64,000 nucleotides of DNA, taken from Dyadobacter fanqingshengii. Its GTDB lineage: Bacteria > Bacteroidota > Bacteroidia > Cytophagales > Spirosomataceae. Position 1 is the first letter of the stretch. Each line of letters begins with the position of its first letter. Both the position numbers and the translations under genes were made by a program. Location of the stretch: positions 4,638,501-4,702,500 of the forward strand of contig NZ_CP098806.1 in the NCBI RefSeq assembly GCF_023822005.2, read 5' to 3'. This document shows, in pieces, positions 1 to 9,642 of this stretch. The notes under the pieces were generated by a model. That model was not told the DNA's origin, searched no databases, and saw nothing but the letters and a program-made list of their open reading frames with translations.

Positions 1-443
1 ATGTGCCAGAGCCTGAGCTTACGTTGTTTGCTTCCTCATCGGGAACATTGGTAGGTTATACCATTGGCAACGATATGAGTTCCAGAAGCATTGAAGGAGA
101 AAATCCGTTGTATTTACCTCAGGCTAAGTCGTATACAGGCAGTGCGGCGCTGGGCCCGTGCTTATATGTGCCAGAATTTGCGCTCGGCGATGACACGGTA
201 ATTGATCTTGCGATTGTACGTGCAGGCGAAGAAGTATTTAGCGGCGAAGTGACATTAGCCCAGATGAAACGCAAGCCGGACGAGTTACTCCAATATTTAT
301 TCCGTGAAATGGCTTTCCCACATGGTGCCTATCTCATGACCGGCACAGGCATCATTCCCCCATCCGATTTTACATTACAACAAGGCGATATCGTTCACAT
401 TTCTATTGAGCCCATCGGGACGTTGACAAATGTGGTTGGCTGA
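1..443 (+). CDS. FAH-family protein, C-terminal part (5' end outside window)
   Basis: The reading frame is open from the left edge and ends with TGA at 441-443, so only the C-terminal ~147 residues are visible. The motif NDMSSRSIEGENPLYLPQAK followed by a Gly/Pro-rich turn is typical of the fumarylacetoacetate hydrolase superfamily, whose members cleave or dehydrate 2-keto acids using a divalent metal. The SRSIEGENPLYLPQAK wording is what I associate with the 2-dehydro-3-deoxy-D-arabonate dehydratase type branch, so sugar-acid catabolism is a reasonable guess, but the N-terminal metal ligands cannot be seen. A strong hairpin terminator follows within 10 bases, so this is the last gene of its transcript. 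Confidence 0.85.
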   Translation, partial: VPEPELTLFASSSGTLVGYTIGNDMSSRSIEGENPLYLPQAKSYTGSAALGPCLYVPEFALGDDTVIDLAIVRAGEEVFSGEVTLAQMKRKPDELLQYLFREMAFPHGAYLMTGTGIIPPSDFTLQQGDIVHISIEPIGTLTNVVG

Positions 444-450
444 AAAAACG

Positions 451-483
451 AAAAGCTGCAACTTGAACAGTTGCAGCTTTTTA
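451..483 (+). terminator. Rho-independent terminator after the FAH-family gene
   Basis: A 13-bp perfect stem (451-463 with 469-481, arm AAAAGCTGCAACT) closes a 5-base loop and runs into a T-rich end. It starts 8 bases after the stop codon. The A-rich left arm means it could also end minus-strand transcripts from the secreted-protein gene at 507-890. Confidence 0.85.
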
Positions 484-506
484 ATTCATGGTGAATGTTT
501 GCCGGA

Positions 507-890
507 TCAGCTAGGCAATCCGATAAAAGTATAAATGGTGCAGCGGACGAATGCTATAAGTTTAGTAACAATTGAATCGTCACTGATGCTGTCTTCTTCG
601 CTGGTAAAGAAGGAAGACGGCCCGGCTTCCAGAATTCTTTCATTCAATGTCATCTTTTCAGTGTTGCTGCTGAATTGCGCGGTGAACGCGGTAACGCGTT
701 TAATACTTGCGTGGTGCTTAACCACTTTTGCCGGTCTCGCCTTTTTTGCAATAATGCGTTCGCTTGGCTGCGCGCACTCTTTGCCTGCCTGTAGTTTTTT
801 GTGTGCTACAAACATGTTATGAGAGTATCCGGTTGCCCCGGCCTGCAAGCTGAAAAGAACTAGGAGTGTAAATATTTTAATTGTTTTCAT
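507..890 (-). CDS. Small secreted protein of unknown function
   Basis: A 127-residue protein with a clear signal peptide (MKTIKIFTLLVLFSLQAGAT, cleavage near residue 20), so it is probably periplasmic or exported. The mature part is basic in the middle (repeated Lys/Ala/Arg, KKARPAKVVKHH) and more acidic and Ser-rich towards the C-terminus. I recognise no domain. It stands alone, convergent with the FAH gene; the shared hairpin at 451-483 probably terminates both. The ATG at 888-890 is the only sensible start because the signal peptide begins there. Coding is supported by the signal peptide only, so it remains a hypothetical. Confidence 0.6.
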   Translation of the reverse strand: MKTIKIFTLLVLFSLQAGATGYSHNMFVAHKKLQAGKECAQPSERIIAKKARPAKVVKHHASIKRVTAFTAQFSSNTEKMTLNERILEAGPSSFFTSEEDSISDDSIVTKLIAFVRCTIYTFIGLPS

Positions 891-1167
891 GGCTATGTTT
901 TGGTCGTTCAGAGAAAAATCAGGATGCGATTTCGATGTAACTAATTGACTCTACAAATATATATGTTTTATTAGGTATCTTGCAATACATAGTACCTTGT
1001 TTTTAACAATTTTTAGGAAAAATTTTTTGAAATACTTAAAAATTCTCTTAAACAAGCACTTTCGTATTAACAGATGCAAATATAATTTAAAAGGTTGCAG
1101 CTCAGGGACAAAAAAAGACGAATCGCGTAATTTACCTGCTGAAATGTAGTAGATGCCCGATAAAACA
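891..1167. other. Intergenic region without a recognisable gene
   Basis: About 280 AT-rich bases between the secreted-protein gene and the der terminator. They must hold the promoter of the secreted-protein gene (minus strand). I see no convincing TAnnTTTG motif, no repeat and no RNA gene here. Confidence 0.5.
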
Positions 1168-1200
1168 AAAACGCCGGAACGTTCTCGCTCCGGCGTTTTG
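1168..1200 (-). terminator. Rho-independent terminator after der
   Basis: Arms AAAACGCCGGA (1168-1178) and TCCGGCGTTTT (1189-1199) form an 11-bp perfect stem with a 10-base loop. On the minus strand it is followed by T-rich sequence, 24 bases after the der stop codon. Confidence 0.85.
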
Positions 1201-1223
1201 CCTTATTTATAACTTGTTGTATT

Positions 1224-2534
1224 CTACTTTTCCCGAAAGAAAATCGTAATCGGCACACCTGAGAAATCGAAGTTTTCGCGCATTCTGTTTTCCAGATAAC
1301 GCAGATATGGCTCCTTCACGTGCTTCGGATTACTGCTGAAAAACACGAATGTTGGTGAAGGCGTTGGCAGCTGGATCATATATTTAATGTTGATATATTT
1401 CCCTCTGTCAGCAGGTGGCGGATATTTTTCAATCTCAGCCTGCATCACCTCGTTTAGTTTCGAAGTCGTGATTTTCTTGGTCTTGTTTTTATAAACTTCC
1501 ATGGCCTTTTCCATCACTTGCAGTATGCGTTGCTTTTCAACGACGGATGCAAAAATGATTGGCATATAGTTCATGGGAGCAAGTCTTTCCAGAAGCGCTT
1601 TCTTAAATGTATCGGCTGTCTTAGAATCCTTTTCAACCAAATCCCACTTATTGACCATGATCACAATGCCCTTTTTCGCCTTATCCGCCTGGCCAATAAT
1701 GTTCATGTCCTGTCCTTCCAGACCCAGTGTGGCATCCAAAAGAATGATACAAACGTCCGATTCCTCCATTGCCTTCACTGAACGCAATGTGGAATAATAT
1801 TCAATGTCCTCTTTAACACGTGATTTGCGGCGAATTCCAGCCGTATCGGTCAGGATGAACTCCATGCCGAATGCATTGTAATGCGTGTGAATAGCGTCGC
1901 GCGTTGTGCCTGCAATGTCTGTCACAATGCTCCTGTCTGTGCCGGTAAGCACATTCAGGAAAGATGATTTGCCCACATTCGGCCTTCCCATAATGGCAAT
2001 CCTTGGAATTCCAGCTTCCGGATCTTCAATGCCCGCCGTTTCAAAATGCGTAATAACCTGATCCAGCAATTCGCCCGTTCCAAAACCCGTTTGCGCAGAA
2101 ATCGCAAATATTTGTTCACCAAGCCCCAATTCATAAAATTCAGCGGCAGACTGGTAACGCTCCTGGGTTTCAGCCTTGTTCGCAACCATATAAACGGGCT
2201 TGTTAATGCGCCTAAGCACATTTGCAAAGTCTTTGTCCAGATCCGTGAGGCCCGTCATGGTGTCCACCATGAACAAAACCACCGTAGATTCTTCCAATGC
2301 AAGCTCAACCTGGTCGCGGATCGCTCCTTCAAAAATATCTTCTGAACCAACGACATAACCGCCGGTGTCGATTACTGTAAAATATTGGTCGGTCCATTCA
2401 CCGTAACCATAATGCCGGTCACGGGTAACGCCGCTCTGGTTGTCCATAATTGCCTTACGACTTTCCGTAAGGCGGTTAAATAATGTGGATTTGCCCACAT
2501 TCGGACGCCCAACAATTGAAATTATATTTGCCAT
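1224..2534 (-). CDS. der: Ribosome biogenesis GTPase Der (EngA)
   Basis: A 436-residue double GTPase that assists maturation of the 50S subunit. Two P-loops GRPNVGKS are visible at residues 9-16 and 183-190, each with its own G3 (DTGG at 56-59; DTAG in the second domain) and G4 (NKAE at 119-122; NKWD in the second domain). The C-terminal ~90 residues form the KH-like RNA-binding domain. Length and architecture are standard for the family. It lies 64 bases downstream of era on the same strand, so the two assembly GTPases are probably co-transcribed, and a terminator follows der at 1168-1200. Confidence 0.97.
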   Translation of the reverse strand: MANIISIVGRPNVGKSTLFNRLTESRKAIMDNQSGVTRDRHYGYGEWTDQYFTVIDTGGYVVGSEDIFEGAIRDQVELALEESTVVLFMVDTMTGLTDLDKDFANVLRRINKPVYMVANKAETQERYQSAAEFYELGLGEQIFAISAQTGFGTGELLDQVITHFETAGIEDPEAGIPRIAIMGRPNVGKSSFLNVLTGTDRSIVTDIAGTTRDAIHTHYNAFGMEFILTDTAGIRRKSRVKEDIEYYSTLRSVKAMEESDVCIILLDATLGLEGQDMNIIGQADKAKKGIVIMVNKWDLVEKDSKTADTFKKALLERLAPMNYMPIIFASVVEKQRILQVMEKAMEVYKNKTKKITTSKLNEVMQAEIEKYPPPADRGKYINIKYMIQLPTPSPTFVFFSSNPKHVKEPYLRYLENRMRENFDFSGVPITIFFREK

Positions 2535-2598
2535 TTTGTATTAATTAATGTGGTCCAAACGGTTCGCAATCAACCGCCCTTCTATCTTTTATTATAAA

Positions 2599-3522
2599 TT
2601 ATTCGTCGTAACCAAACTGTCTCAGCTTGTTTTCCTTGCTTCTCCAATCCGGCTCAACCCTCACATGTTGTTCCAGAAACACTTTTTTACCAAAAAACGC
2701 CTCCATATCAAGTCTGGCCTGCGTTCCGATCTTTTTCAGCATTTCCCCTTTTTCTCCAATAATAATCCCTTTCTGGCTTTTGCGTTCCACAAGGATTTCC
2801 GCGCGGATCACGATCATGTCGTCCCGTTCTTTAAATTCTGAAATTACAACTTCGGAGCTGTATGGAATTTCCTGGCGGTAATTCAGAAATATTTTTTCGC
2901 GTATGATTTCGGAAGCAAAGAAACGCTCAGGCTTATCTGTAAGTTCATCCTCCTCAAAATACGGAGGGTGAAAAGGCAACCTTGTTATAACAGCATCAAA
3001 AAGTGTGGCAATGTTGGCCTGGTGCAACGCAGAAATGGGAATAATAGCATCCGGCTGTATGGCCGCTTCCCACTCCGCCATTTTCGCATTAACGTGTTCC
3101 TGGTCAGAGAGATCTATTTTGTTTAAAACCAAAACGATCGGCGCATCCGCACGTTTCAATAGAGGCAAAACTTCGTGATCCGTCACTTTCTCCCCCACTT
3201 CTGCAACAAACAAAACGACGTCCGCATCTTCCAATGACCCTTTTACGAAAGTCATCATTGAATCATGCAGCTTATAAGCTGGCTTGATCACGCCGGGCGT
3301 ATCCGAATACACCAGCTGAAAAGGAATATCTTCATGCTTACCATTCAGAATTCCCATAATGCGGTGCCGCGTGGTTTGCGCCTTCGAGGTAATGATTGAC
3401 ATCCTTTCGCCCACCAAAACGTTCATTAGCGTAGATTTACCAACATTCGGCTTGCCAATGATGCTGACGAAACCGGCGCGGTGGTTGCGAAAAGGAGTTG
3501 TTATTTCTGTCTTGTCTTCCAT
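2599..3522 (-). CDS. era: GTPase Era
   Basis: A 307-residue GTPase that binds the 3' end of 16S rRNA and checks 30S maturation. G1 GKPNVGKS is at residues 23-30, G3 DTPG at 74-77 and G4 NKID at 134-137. The C-terminal KH domain carries the GEKGEMLKKIG loop. The sequence ends in a short basic/acidic tail, with no truncation. The ATG at 3520-3522 gives a short N-terminal extension of ~15 residues before the G domain, usual in Bacteroidota. First gene of the era-der pair; its promoter must lie in the ~160 bases between it and the divergent tRNA. Confidence 0.97.
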   Translation of the reverse strand: MEDKTEITTPFRNHRAGFVSIIGKPNVGKSTLMNVLVGERMSIITSKAQTTRHRIMGILNGKHEDIPFQLVYSDTPGVIKPAYKLHDSMMTFVKGSLEDADVVLFVAEVGEKVTDHEVLPLLKRADAPIVLVLNKIDLSDQEHVNAKMAEWEAAIQPDAIIPISALHQANIATLFDAVITRLPFHPPYFEEDELTDKPERFFASEIIREKIFLNYRQEIPYSSEVVISEFKERDDMIVIRAEILVERKSQKGIIIGEKGEMLKKIGTQARLDMEAFFGKKVFLEQHVRVEPDWRSKENKLRQFGYDE

Positions 3523-3632
3523 GTGTTACTTAAAAATCACACAAAAGTACGGTTTTCCGCCCATGAAATTGCAATAAGTGGTTGTTAAGGAGCAGCATTA
3601 CGAAAAATCATGATTTATTTTTCATTCAAATG

Positions 3633-3664
3633 TTGCGTTATATCAAACAATTGTGGTATGTTTG
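3633..3664 (+). promoter_or_regulatory. Predicted Bacteroidota-type promoter of the initiator tRNA
   Basis: A perfect -7 box TATGTTTG (3657-3664) fits TAnnTTTG, with a TTG at 3633-3635 21 bases upstream as a -33 element. The expected start, a few bases after the -7 box, is about 10-15 bases before the tRNA. Confidence 0.6.
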
Positions 3665-3683
3665 CACTCCAATTCAACAACAC

Positions 3684-3756
<73 letters not shown>

Positions 3757-3762
3757 CAAGAG

Positions 3763-3794
3763 AAAGGTCGCAAACGAAAGTTCGCGGCCTTTTT
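3763..3794 (+). terminator. Terminator of the tRNA-fMet unit
   Basis: A 9-bp stem AAAGGTCGC / GCGGCCTTT (one G-T pair; 3763-3771 with 3784-3792) followed by further T residues, 6 bases after the tRNA 3' end. Confidence 0.8.
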
Positions 3795-3840
3795 GCGTTT
3801 TAGCCTTATTTTAACTCCACCGCATTCCAGGGAATATTCT

Positions 3841-6249
3841 TTACTCACTTTTCAAACTCTTCACCGGATTCAGCATTGCTGCCTTTATCGCTTGATAACT
3901 TACGGTAAGCATTGTAATGAGCAAAACGCCTGTTCCGGCGATGATGAAAATCCACCAGGAGACGGCCGTATGATATTCGTAGTTGTTGAGCCAGTTGTTC
4001 ATCGTGAACCAGGCAATGGGTGCCGACAGCAGGCAGGAAATAAGGACCAACGTGATGAAATCAAGAGAAAGAAGGCTCCAAAGATTCAAAATGGATGCGC
4101 CCAGCACTTTTCGGACGCCGATTTCTTTGGTCCGTTGCTCAGCCATGAATGATGCCAGGCCGAAAAGTCCCAAACAACTTATTAAAATTGCCAAAGACGC
4201 AAATGCAGCAGCCAGGTTGCTAATGCGCTCTTCTGACTCAAATTTGAAATCATATTCCTGGTCGACAAATTCATATGCAAACGGAGCGTCCGGGCTGTAT
4301 TGCTTGAAAACGGCTTCAATGTTCTGCAATGCTTGTTGTGTGTCGCTAGCAGGATTAATCCGGATTGTGATGAAATCGCCTGCGCGCGGTCGGATGAAAA
4401 AGATAGTTTGACGGACCGGCTCATAAGGCGACTCCATAATCATATCTTTTACCACACCCAAAATCCGGAAACTCCTGCCTTCCCATTTTACAGTTTCACC
4501 AATTGCAGCCGCAACATTCGGACGACCCAGGCCCATAAATTTTACTGCAGTTTCGTTCAGTATAAATCCAGCAGAGTCCGTTGAAAAGGTTTTTGAAAAA
4601 TCCCTTCCCGCGACAAAATCCCAACCAAGCGTTTTGCCAAAATCATGCGAAATGCCAATGGTCGCAAACTCCGCTTCGAGATCCGGATCTTTTCCTTTCC
4701 AATCAAAACCCACATTGGCTGATCTCACCTCCGTTGGCGGCCCCATGGATTCGGTCATGGAAGTTGCCGATCCGGCCTTAATCAGGTCATGAAGCACTGC
4801 ATTAAAATGATTGTGAATGTCCGGCGTGTTCACATGAATGGTTACAAGGTTTTCGCGGTTGTAACCGATCGGGCGGCTCTTTGCATGCAAAATCTGCCTG
4901 TAAACCACAATGGTGCCAATTATCAATGTTATCGAAACCGTAAATTGCAGGACCACCAACACTTTTCGTGGCAAAGCGGCTGCAAGGCCCATTCGCGCGC
5001 CCGTGCCTTTCAGGGTTTTGATGGGTTGAAATGAAGACAAATAAAATGCTGGATAACTTCCCGCCACCAACCCCGTCACTACGCTGAAAGTGATCACCCC
5101 CACCCAAAAAAGCGGATTTGACCAAAGCATAACCATCTCTTTATCGGCCATTTGATTAAAAAACGGCAGCATAACCTGCACAAGGAGCAAAGAAATGACA
5201 AGCGCAATCCCGACAATCAGAAAAGACTCACTGAAAAATTGCCCGATCAGTTGTCCCCGCAGCGAGCCGATTGCTTTCCGAATTCCGACTTCTTTTGACC
5301 GTTTTTCAGAACGCGCTGTACTGAGATTCATAAAATTAATGCATGCCAAAAACAGCACAAAAAGCCCGATAACGGCAAATAACCAAACAAACTGAACTCT
5401 CCCACCCACATTGAGACCATTTTTCCATTCGGAATACAGATGCCAGCGGCTCATCGGATGAAGCAAAATTTCGGGCTTGAAGCGGAGCTCGTTTTGGTCT
5501 GCCTTTCTTGCTTTGATGTCTTTAATTTTTGCGGAAACACTTTGCACATTGGCCTTTTCAGTCAACTGCGCATAAATCTGGAACGAGCTGCTGCTCCAAT
5601 TGCTGTTAGCCTGTGCTTCTCTAACCCAATCCGTCGAAGCCACATACAAATCCCATGGCCCGATGAAACGCACTTCCTTGAACTCGGAGCTGTAAGGCAG
5701 ATCTTTGTAAACACCTGTAACCTTAACATTTAGCTCATTATCGAGCTTGATCACCTGATTCAGCGGATCAGCATTGCCGAAAAACGCATTGGCAACAGAC
5801 TCAGAAAGCAACACTGAGCCCGGCTCTTTCAAACCTGCCCAGGTGCCATAAACCATTTCCAACGACAGCATTTCAGCTGCTTCGGCTGACATAAAATTTC
5901 CTGCTTTTGTAAATTTCGAAGTCCCGGACGATAGAATGTGCCTTGTAGTCCATGAAGAAAGCACAACATGCTTAAAGTCATTAGGAAAATTGCTTTTGAG
6001 CTCCGATGCAAGCGGAATAGGCACATTATTGCCCGTAACAATCTCCCCATCCAAGGTTTGTTGCTGCATTAACTGCGCAATCCGGTCGTAGTTTTGATGA
6101 TATTTATTAAAAGACAATTCATCATAAACCCACAATCCAATCAGCATTGCCGCCGCCATGCCCACAGCCAGCCCGCCAATGTTAATGACTGAATAACCTT
6201 TGTTTTTGACCAGGTGGCGAAATGCGATTTTAATGTAATTTCTAAGCAT
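3841..6249 (-). CDS. FtsX/MacB-like ABC transporter permease
   Basis: An 802-residue inner-membrane protein. It has a membrane segment at about residues 20-42, a large periplasmic MacB-type domain, a cluster of membrane helices in the middle containing the hallmark SKEVGIRKAIGSLRGQLIGQ, a second periplasmic domain and a C-terminal FtsX block (TKEIGVRKVLGAS). This is the duplicated permease form frequent in Bacteroidota, resembling mechanotransmission permeases such as MacB that move peptides, lipids or lipoproteins. No ATPase gene is adjacent, so its partner must be elsewhere. It starts 11 bases after the paralogous gene at 6261-8645 and is surely co-transcribed with it. The substrate cannot be told from sequence. 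Confidence 0.88.
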   Translation of the reverse strand: MLRNYIKIAFRHLVKNKGYSVINIGGLAVGMAAAMLIGLWVYDELSFNKYHQNYDRIAQLMQQQTLDGEIVTGNNVPIPLASELKSNFPNDFKHVVLSSWTTRHILSSGTSKFTKAGNFMSAEAAEMLSLEMVYGTWAGLKEPGSVLLSESVANAFFGNADPLNQVIKLDNELNVKVTGVYKDLPYSSEFKEVRFIGPWDLYVASTDWVREAQANSNWSSSSFQIYAQLTEKANVQSVSAKIKDIKARKADQNELRFKPEILLHPMSRWHLYSEWKNGLNVGGRVQFVWLFAVIGLFVLFLACINFMNLSTARSEKRSKEVGIRKAIGSLRGQLIGQFFSESFLIVGIALVISLLLVQVMLPFFNQMADKEMVMLWSNPLFWVGVITFSVVTGLVAGSYPAFYLSSFQPIKTLKGTGARMGLAAALPRKVLVVLQFTVSITLIIGTIVVYRQILHAKSRPIGYNRENLVTIHVNTPDIHNHFNAVLHDLIKAGSATSMTESMGPPTEVRSANVGFDWKGKDPDLEAEFATIGISHDFGKTLGWDFVAGRDFSKTFSTDSAGFILNETAVKFMGLGRPNVAAAIGETVKWEGRSFRILGVVKDMIMESPYEPVRQTIFFIRPRAGDFITIRINPASDTQQALQNIEAVFKQYSPDAPFAYEFVDQEYDFKFESEERISNLAAAFASLAILISCLGLFGLASFMAEQRTKEIGVRKVLGASILNLWSLLSLDFITLVLISCLLSAPIAWFTMNNWLNNYEYHTAVSWWIFIIAGTGVLLITMLTVSYQAIKAAMLNPVKSLKSE

Positions 6250-6260
6250 TGGGTCCGGGA

Positions 6261-8645
6261 TTATTCACTCTTCAAACTTTTCACAGGATCAAGCAATGCA
6301 GCTTTGCTTGCCTGGTAAACGACTGTTAATGCAGCGATTAAGAATGTCGCCCCGATTGCCGTGAGGAAAATCCAGGCGCTGATATCAATGTGGAACTTGA
6401 AGCCTGCAAGCCAATGGTTCATGGCCCACCAAGCCAAAGGTGACGCAATCGCGAATGATATCAGGATCAGCGTGCTGAATTCTTTACCGAAAATCCATAA
6501 GATCTGCGGAATGTTGCTTCCGAGCACTTTTCGGATGCCAATTTCCTTGGTTTTTTGCGCAGCCATAAATGACACCAGCCCATACAAACCAAGACAGCCG
6601 ATAAAGATCGCTATCACTGAAAACGCCTGAATGAGACGGAACATTAATGATTCCGTTTCGTAGAATAAAGCAACCTGTTCGTCCAGAAATTCATAGTTAT
6701 AAAGCTGGTCGGGGTGCATTGCACTCCACGTTTTCTCAATGGCAGCGAGCGTCGCAGGAACGTTGTTCGTATTGATTTTTACGGCATAACTGTTATAATT
6801 ATCGCTGGCCGAAGGAATGCAAACGGCGCTGATCTCTTCGTGAAAAGACTGGTCATGAAAGTCTTTGACGATGCCAACGATCGGTCCGCTCATGTCGCCA
6901 TTGACCTTTAAAGTTTTACCCAGCATTTCCAAAGGTGACGCCAGATTAAGCTTTTTCGCAAGCGTTTCATTGACCAAAAATTCCTTAGCAGTGTCGGAAG
7001 GGAACAGGTTTCGTCCGGCAACCAGTTTGAGGTCGAAAGTGGAAAGATAATCATTGTCGGCAGCACGCATGGAGATGCGGAACGGCTCTTCTTCGGAACG
7101 ATTGTCATAAAATGGCGTTGCACCCCAGTTGTTCTGGGAGGATGGAGCCGAAAAGCAAAGTGAAACGTTTTCCACACCAGCTATTTGCTGCAACTTTCCT
7201 TTGACAGTCTTTGCCTGACCCGGCGACGACACAATCGGGATCATCACAACCGCATCTTTATTAAAACCAAGATCCGACTGCTGCGCAAAATGCATTTGCC
7301 GTGCAATGACGATCATACCGATGATCAGGATCTGAGAAATAGCAAATTGCGTCACGATTAGTGCCCTGCGTGTGTTGAAACCGCCAATATGCTGCTGCGA
7401 CAACTTGCCTTTCAATGCCGTAACAGGCTGAAAACGCGCCAGGATCATGCCCGGATATGAGCCGGAAAGGAAAGTTACAATAATGATCACACCTGTTAAA
7501 AACAGCCACAACTGCCAGTTTGAAAGCAGGTTCAGGCTGATTTGTGACGAAAAAAGGTTGTTCACGTAAGGCAATGCAAGCGCAGACAAAATCAATGCTG
7601 CCGCGCTGGCAATGAGCGTGATCAGGCTCGTTTGTGCGATAAACTGCCAGAACAGTTGTCCGCGCAAGCTGCCCAGCACTTTTCTCACGCCCACTTCTTT
7701 GGAAAGTTTCAATGCCTGAGCCGTGGCCAGATTGATGAAATTAACGCAAGCCGTGACAATGAGAAAAAGCCCGATCAGCGTGAGCACCCAAAGATTCTTT
7801 TTCTCCATAGTGCCGCTATAACGCGCATCAAAGTGAACATCCGCCAATGGCTGTAACTTATAATGATGCACATTTTTGCTGGTGGGCCGGTATTTTTTGA
7901 CGTAAGCCGGAAAAACCTTTTCAACCTCGCTTACCATAACCCCGGGGCGAAGCAATGCATAACAATTCATCGAGCTCTGAATCCCGCCCCACGCATCTTC
8001 ACTCCCCAGCCATTCATTATATTGTTTGAGTGTGTTATAGGAAATGAAAATCTCTGTTTGCTGATCTGTATTGATCGGAAGGTCCTTTAAAACACCTTTG
8101 ACCGTTACATCAATTTTGTTTTCAAGCCGGAAGGTCTGGTTGATCGGGTTTTGCTGACCAAAGTATTTTTTTGCCAGCCGTTCTGTAATGATGCCGGTGT
8201 TTGGCTCTTTCAATGCCGTTTTAATGTCGCCTTCGATCAGCGGGAAATTGAAAATCTGGAAATATTCTTCCTCTGCAAAGGCAGCGCCATCCGGCTCATT
8301 GAATTTTTTGACCTCCTTATCTTGCTTCACAGTAACCAGCAATTCATCAAAAGTGGCGATGCGGGCCACTTTTTCGGCGAAAGTGTAATCGTTTCGGAAG
8401 GCTTTTCCCAATGGGCTCGGCACGCCTGCTGTATACGAAATATTGTCGCGATGCTGCTCGGTGACAATGCGATAAATGCGCTCGGAGTTTGCATGGAAGT
8501 TGTCAAACCCAAGGTGATATTTGACCAATAAAAAAATAAGCAAACCGCAGGTCATGCCAAGGGTCAGACCCGATACATTGAGAATTGCGTAAGCTTTGTT
8601 GCGGTTCAAATGTCTGAACGCAATTTTGAAATAGTTACGGATCAT
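6261..8645 (-). CDS. FtsX/MacB-like ABC transporter permease (paralogue)
   Basis: About 794 residues with the same architecture as its neighbour: N-terminal helix (TLGMTCGLLIFLLV), periplasmic domain, central helices with LSKEVGVRKVLGSLRGQLFW, second periplasmic domain, C-terminal FtsX block with TKEIGIRKVLGSN. Both proteins end in LLDPVKSLKSE / MLNPVKSLKSE, showing a tandem duplication. The frame stays open 20 codons upstream, but I choose the ATG at 8643-8645 because MIRNYFKIAFRHL matches the start of the neighbour (MLRNYIKIAFRHL). No ATPase is encoded nearby. It is divergent from the sigma factor gene, with ~290 bases between them. Confidence 0.87.
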   Translation of the reverse strand: MIRNYFKIAFRHLNRNKAYAILNVSGLTLGMTCGLLIFLLVKYHLGFDNFHANSERIYRIVTEQHRDNISYTAGVPSPLGKAFRNDYTFAEKVARIATFDELLVTVKQDKEVKKFNEPDGAAFAEEEYFQIFNFPLIEGDIKTALKEPNTGIITERLAKKYFGQQNPINQTFRLENKIDVTVKGVLKDLPINTDQQTEIFISYNTLKQYNEWLGSEDAWGGIQSSMNCYALLRPGVMVSEVEKVFPAYVKKYRPTSKNVHHYKLQPLADVHFDARYSGTMEKKNLWVLTLIGLFLIVTACVNFINLATAQALKLSKEVGVRKVLGSLRGQLFWQFIAQTSLITLIASAAALILSALALPYVNNLFSSQISLNLLSNWQLWLFLTGVIIIVTFLSGSYPGMILARFQPVTALKGKLSQQHIGGFNTRRALIVTQFAISQILIIGMIVIARQMHFAQQSDLGFNKDAVVMIPIVSSPGQAKTVKGKLQQIAGVENVSLCFSAPSSQNNWGATPFYDNRSEEEPFRISMRAADNDYLSTFDLKLVAGRNLFPSDTAKEFLVNETLAKKLNLASPLEMLGKTLKVNGDMSGPIVGIVKDFHDQSFHEEISAVCIPSASDNYNSYAVKINTNNVPATLAAIEKTWSAMHPDQLYNYEFLDEQVALFYETESLMFRLIQAFSVIAIFIGCLGLYGLVSFMAAQKTKEIGIRKVLGSNIPQILWIFGKEFSTLILISFAIASPLAWWAMNHWLAGFKFHIDISAWIFLTAIGATFLIAALTVVYQASKAALLDPVKSLKSE

Positions 8646-8939
8646 GAGTTTTAAGCTAGTTACCAAATTGGTAAGTGAAGAATGCAAAACCGGCGGCATT
8701 CGCAACAGGACAAATTGTAAGCCAGCACAAATATCTATTTGTACAACATTGACTTACAACATCATAGCGAACATTCATTATTACCAAATGTCCATAATCG
8801 AACACACTGCGTTCGTTTTTAGAGCGGAAAATTTCCAGGCTGAATGAGCAGAAATATGGGCTGTTCGGCTTATATCATTTATCGGAGATTAAATTACATG
8901 ATCCAAGAATAACCGATTTTCCATTCAGTCGCGTTTTCA

Positions 8940-9548
8940 ATGAAAACCTTTACAAGTAACATTCATCAGCAGGAGGAAGAGATTGCATTGTGGCGTGAAA
9001 TGCTGAAAGGAGATATTGCGTGTTTTGAAAAACTTATTGACGTAACTTATGATCTGCTTTTCCAGTATGGCAGCAAATTCAGTCACGACCGGGAAATGAT
9101 CAAGGATTGCATTCAGGATGTGTTTTTGGAAGTTTGGGAGAAAAAAGACAGCCTTAACCATAACATTCCGCCCAAAGCTTACCTGCTGGCTTCGCTTCGC
9201 CGCCGGTTGCACCGGATGATCCAAAAAAATCGCATGCTGTTCCTGGACCATTTGCTGCCGGACGAAGGTTTTGACATTGCTTTTAATGCAGAACATCAAT
9301 TCATACAGTTGGAATATGACCAGCAAATGGCTTCCCGCATCACGCATATGCTCAATGGATTGCCCAAAAGACAAAAGGAGGCGATTTATCTTAAATTCTT
9401 TGAGGATATGGATCGGGATGAAATTGCGGCTATTATGGATATTCACCCGCAGTCCGTTTCTAATTTGCTCCAGACTGCATTCAAATTCCTCAAATCGCAA
9501 TGGCGGTCGGTTGTATCGCTTTTTCTCCTGCTTCGCTTTATAGCCTGA
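8940..9548 (+). CDS. ECF-type RNA polymerase sigma factor (Sus-locus type)
   Basis: A 202-residue sigma-70 family factor. Region 2 is visible as DLLFQYGSKFSHDREMIKD...DVFLEVW (residues ~35-75) and region 4 as LPKRQKEAIYLKFFEDMDRDEIA with the recognition helix around HPQSVSNLLQTAFKFLK (~140-190). In Bacteroidota such factors are held by a FecR-type anti-sigma protein and switch on an adjacent SusC/SusD operon when the outer-membrane receptor binds its ligand. That is exactly the gene order here (FecR, SusC with STN domain, SusD). The ATG at 8940 is followed at once by the family-typical charged N-terminus. A 94-base gap to fecR holds a 7-bp inverted repeat (9607-9613 / 9629-9635, TGTTGTC/GACAACA) just before the fecR start, of unknown role. 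Confidence 0.93.
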   Translation: MKTFTSNIHQQEEEIALWREMLKGDIACFEKLIDVTYDLLFQYGSKFSHDREMIKDCIQDVFLEVWEKKDSLNHNIPPKAYLLASLRRRLHRMIQKNRMLFLDHLLPDEGFDIAFNAEHQFIQLEYDQQMASRITHMLNGLPKRQKEAIYLKFFEDMDRDEIAAIMDIHPQSVSNLLQTAFKFLKSQWRSVVSLFLLLRFIA

Positions 9549-9642
9549 TTGGCTTTCTTCACAAATTTTTAAAAAAAGATAAAAAAATACAGTATCAGAT
9601 CCCGGGTGTTGTCTAATGGTATTTAAATGACAACATTTTGAC

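Noticed and set aside
3841..8645. The permease pair as a complete ABC exporter
   Set aside because: No ATP-binding protein with Walker motifs is encoded next to it, so a complete transporter cannot be claimed.
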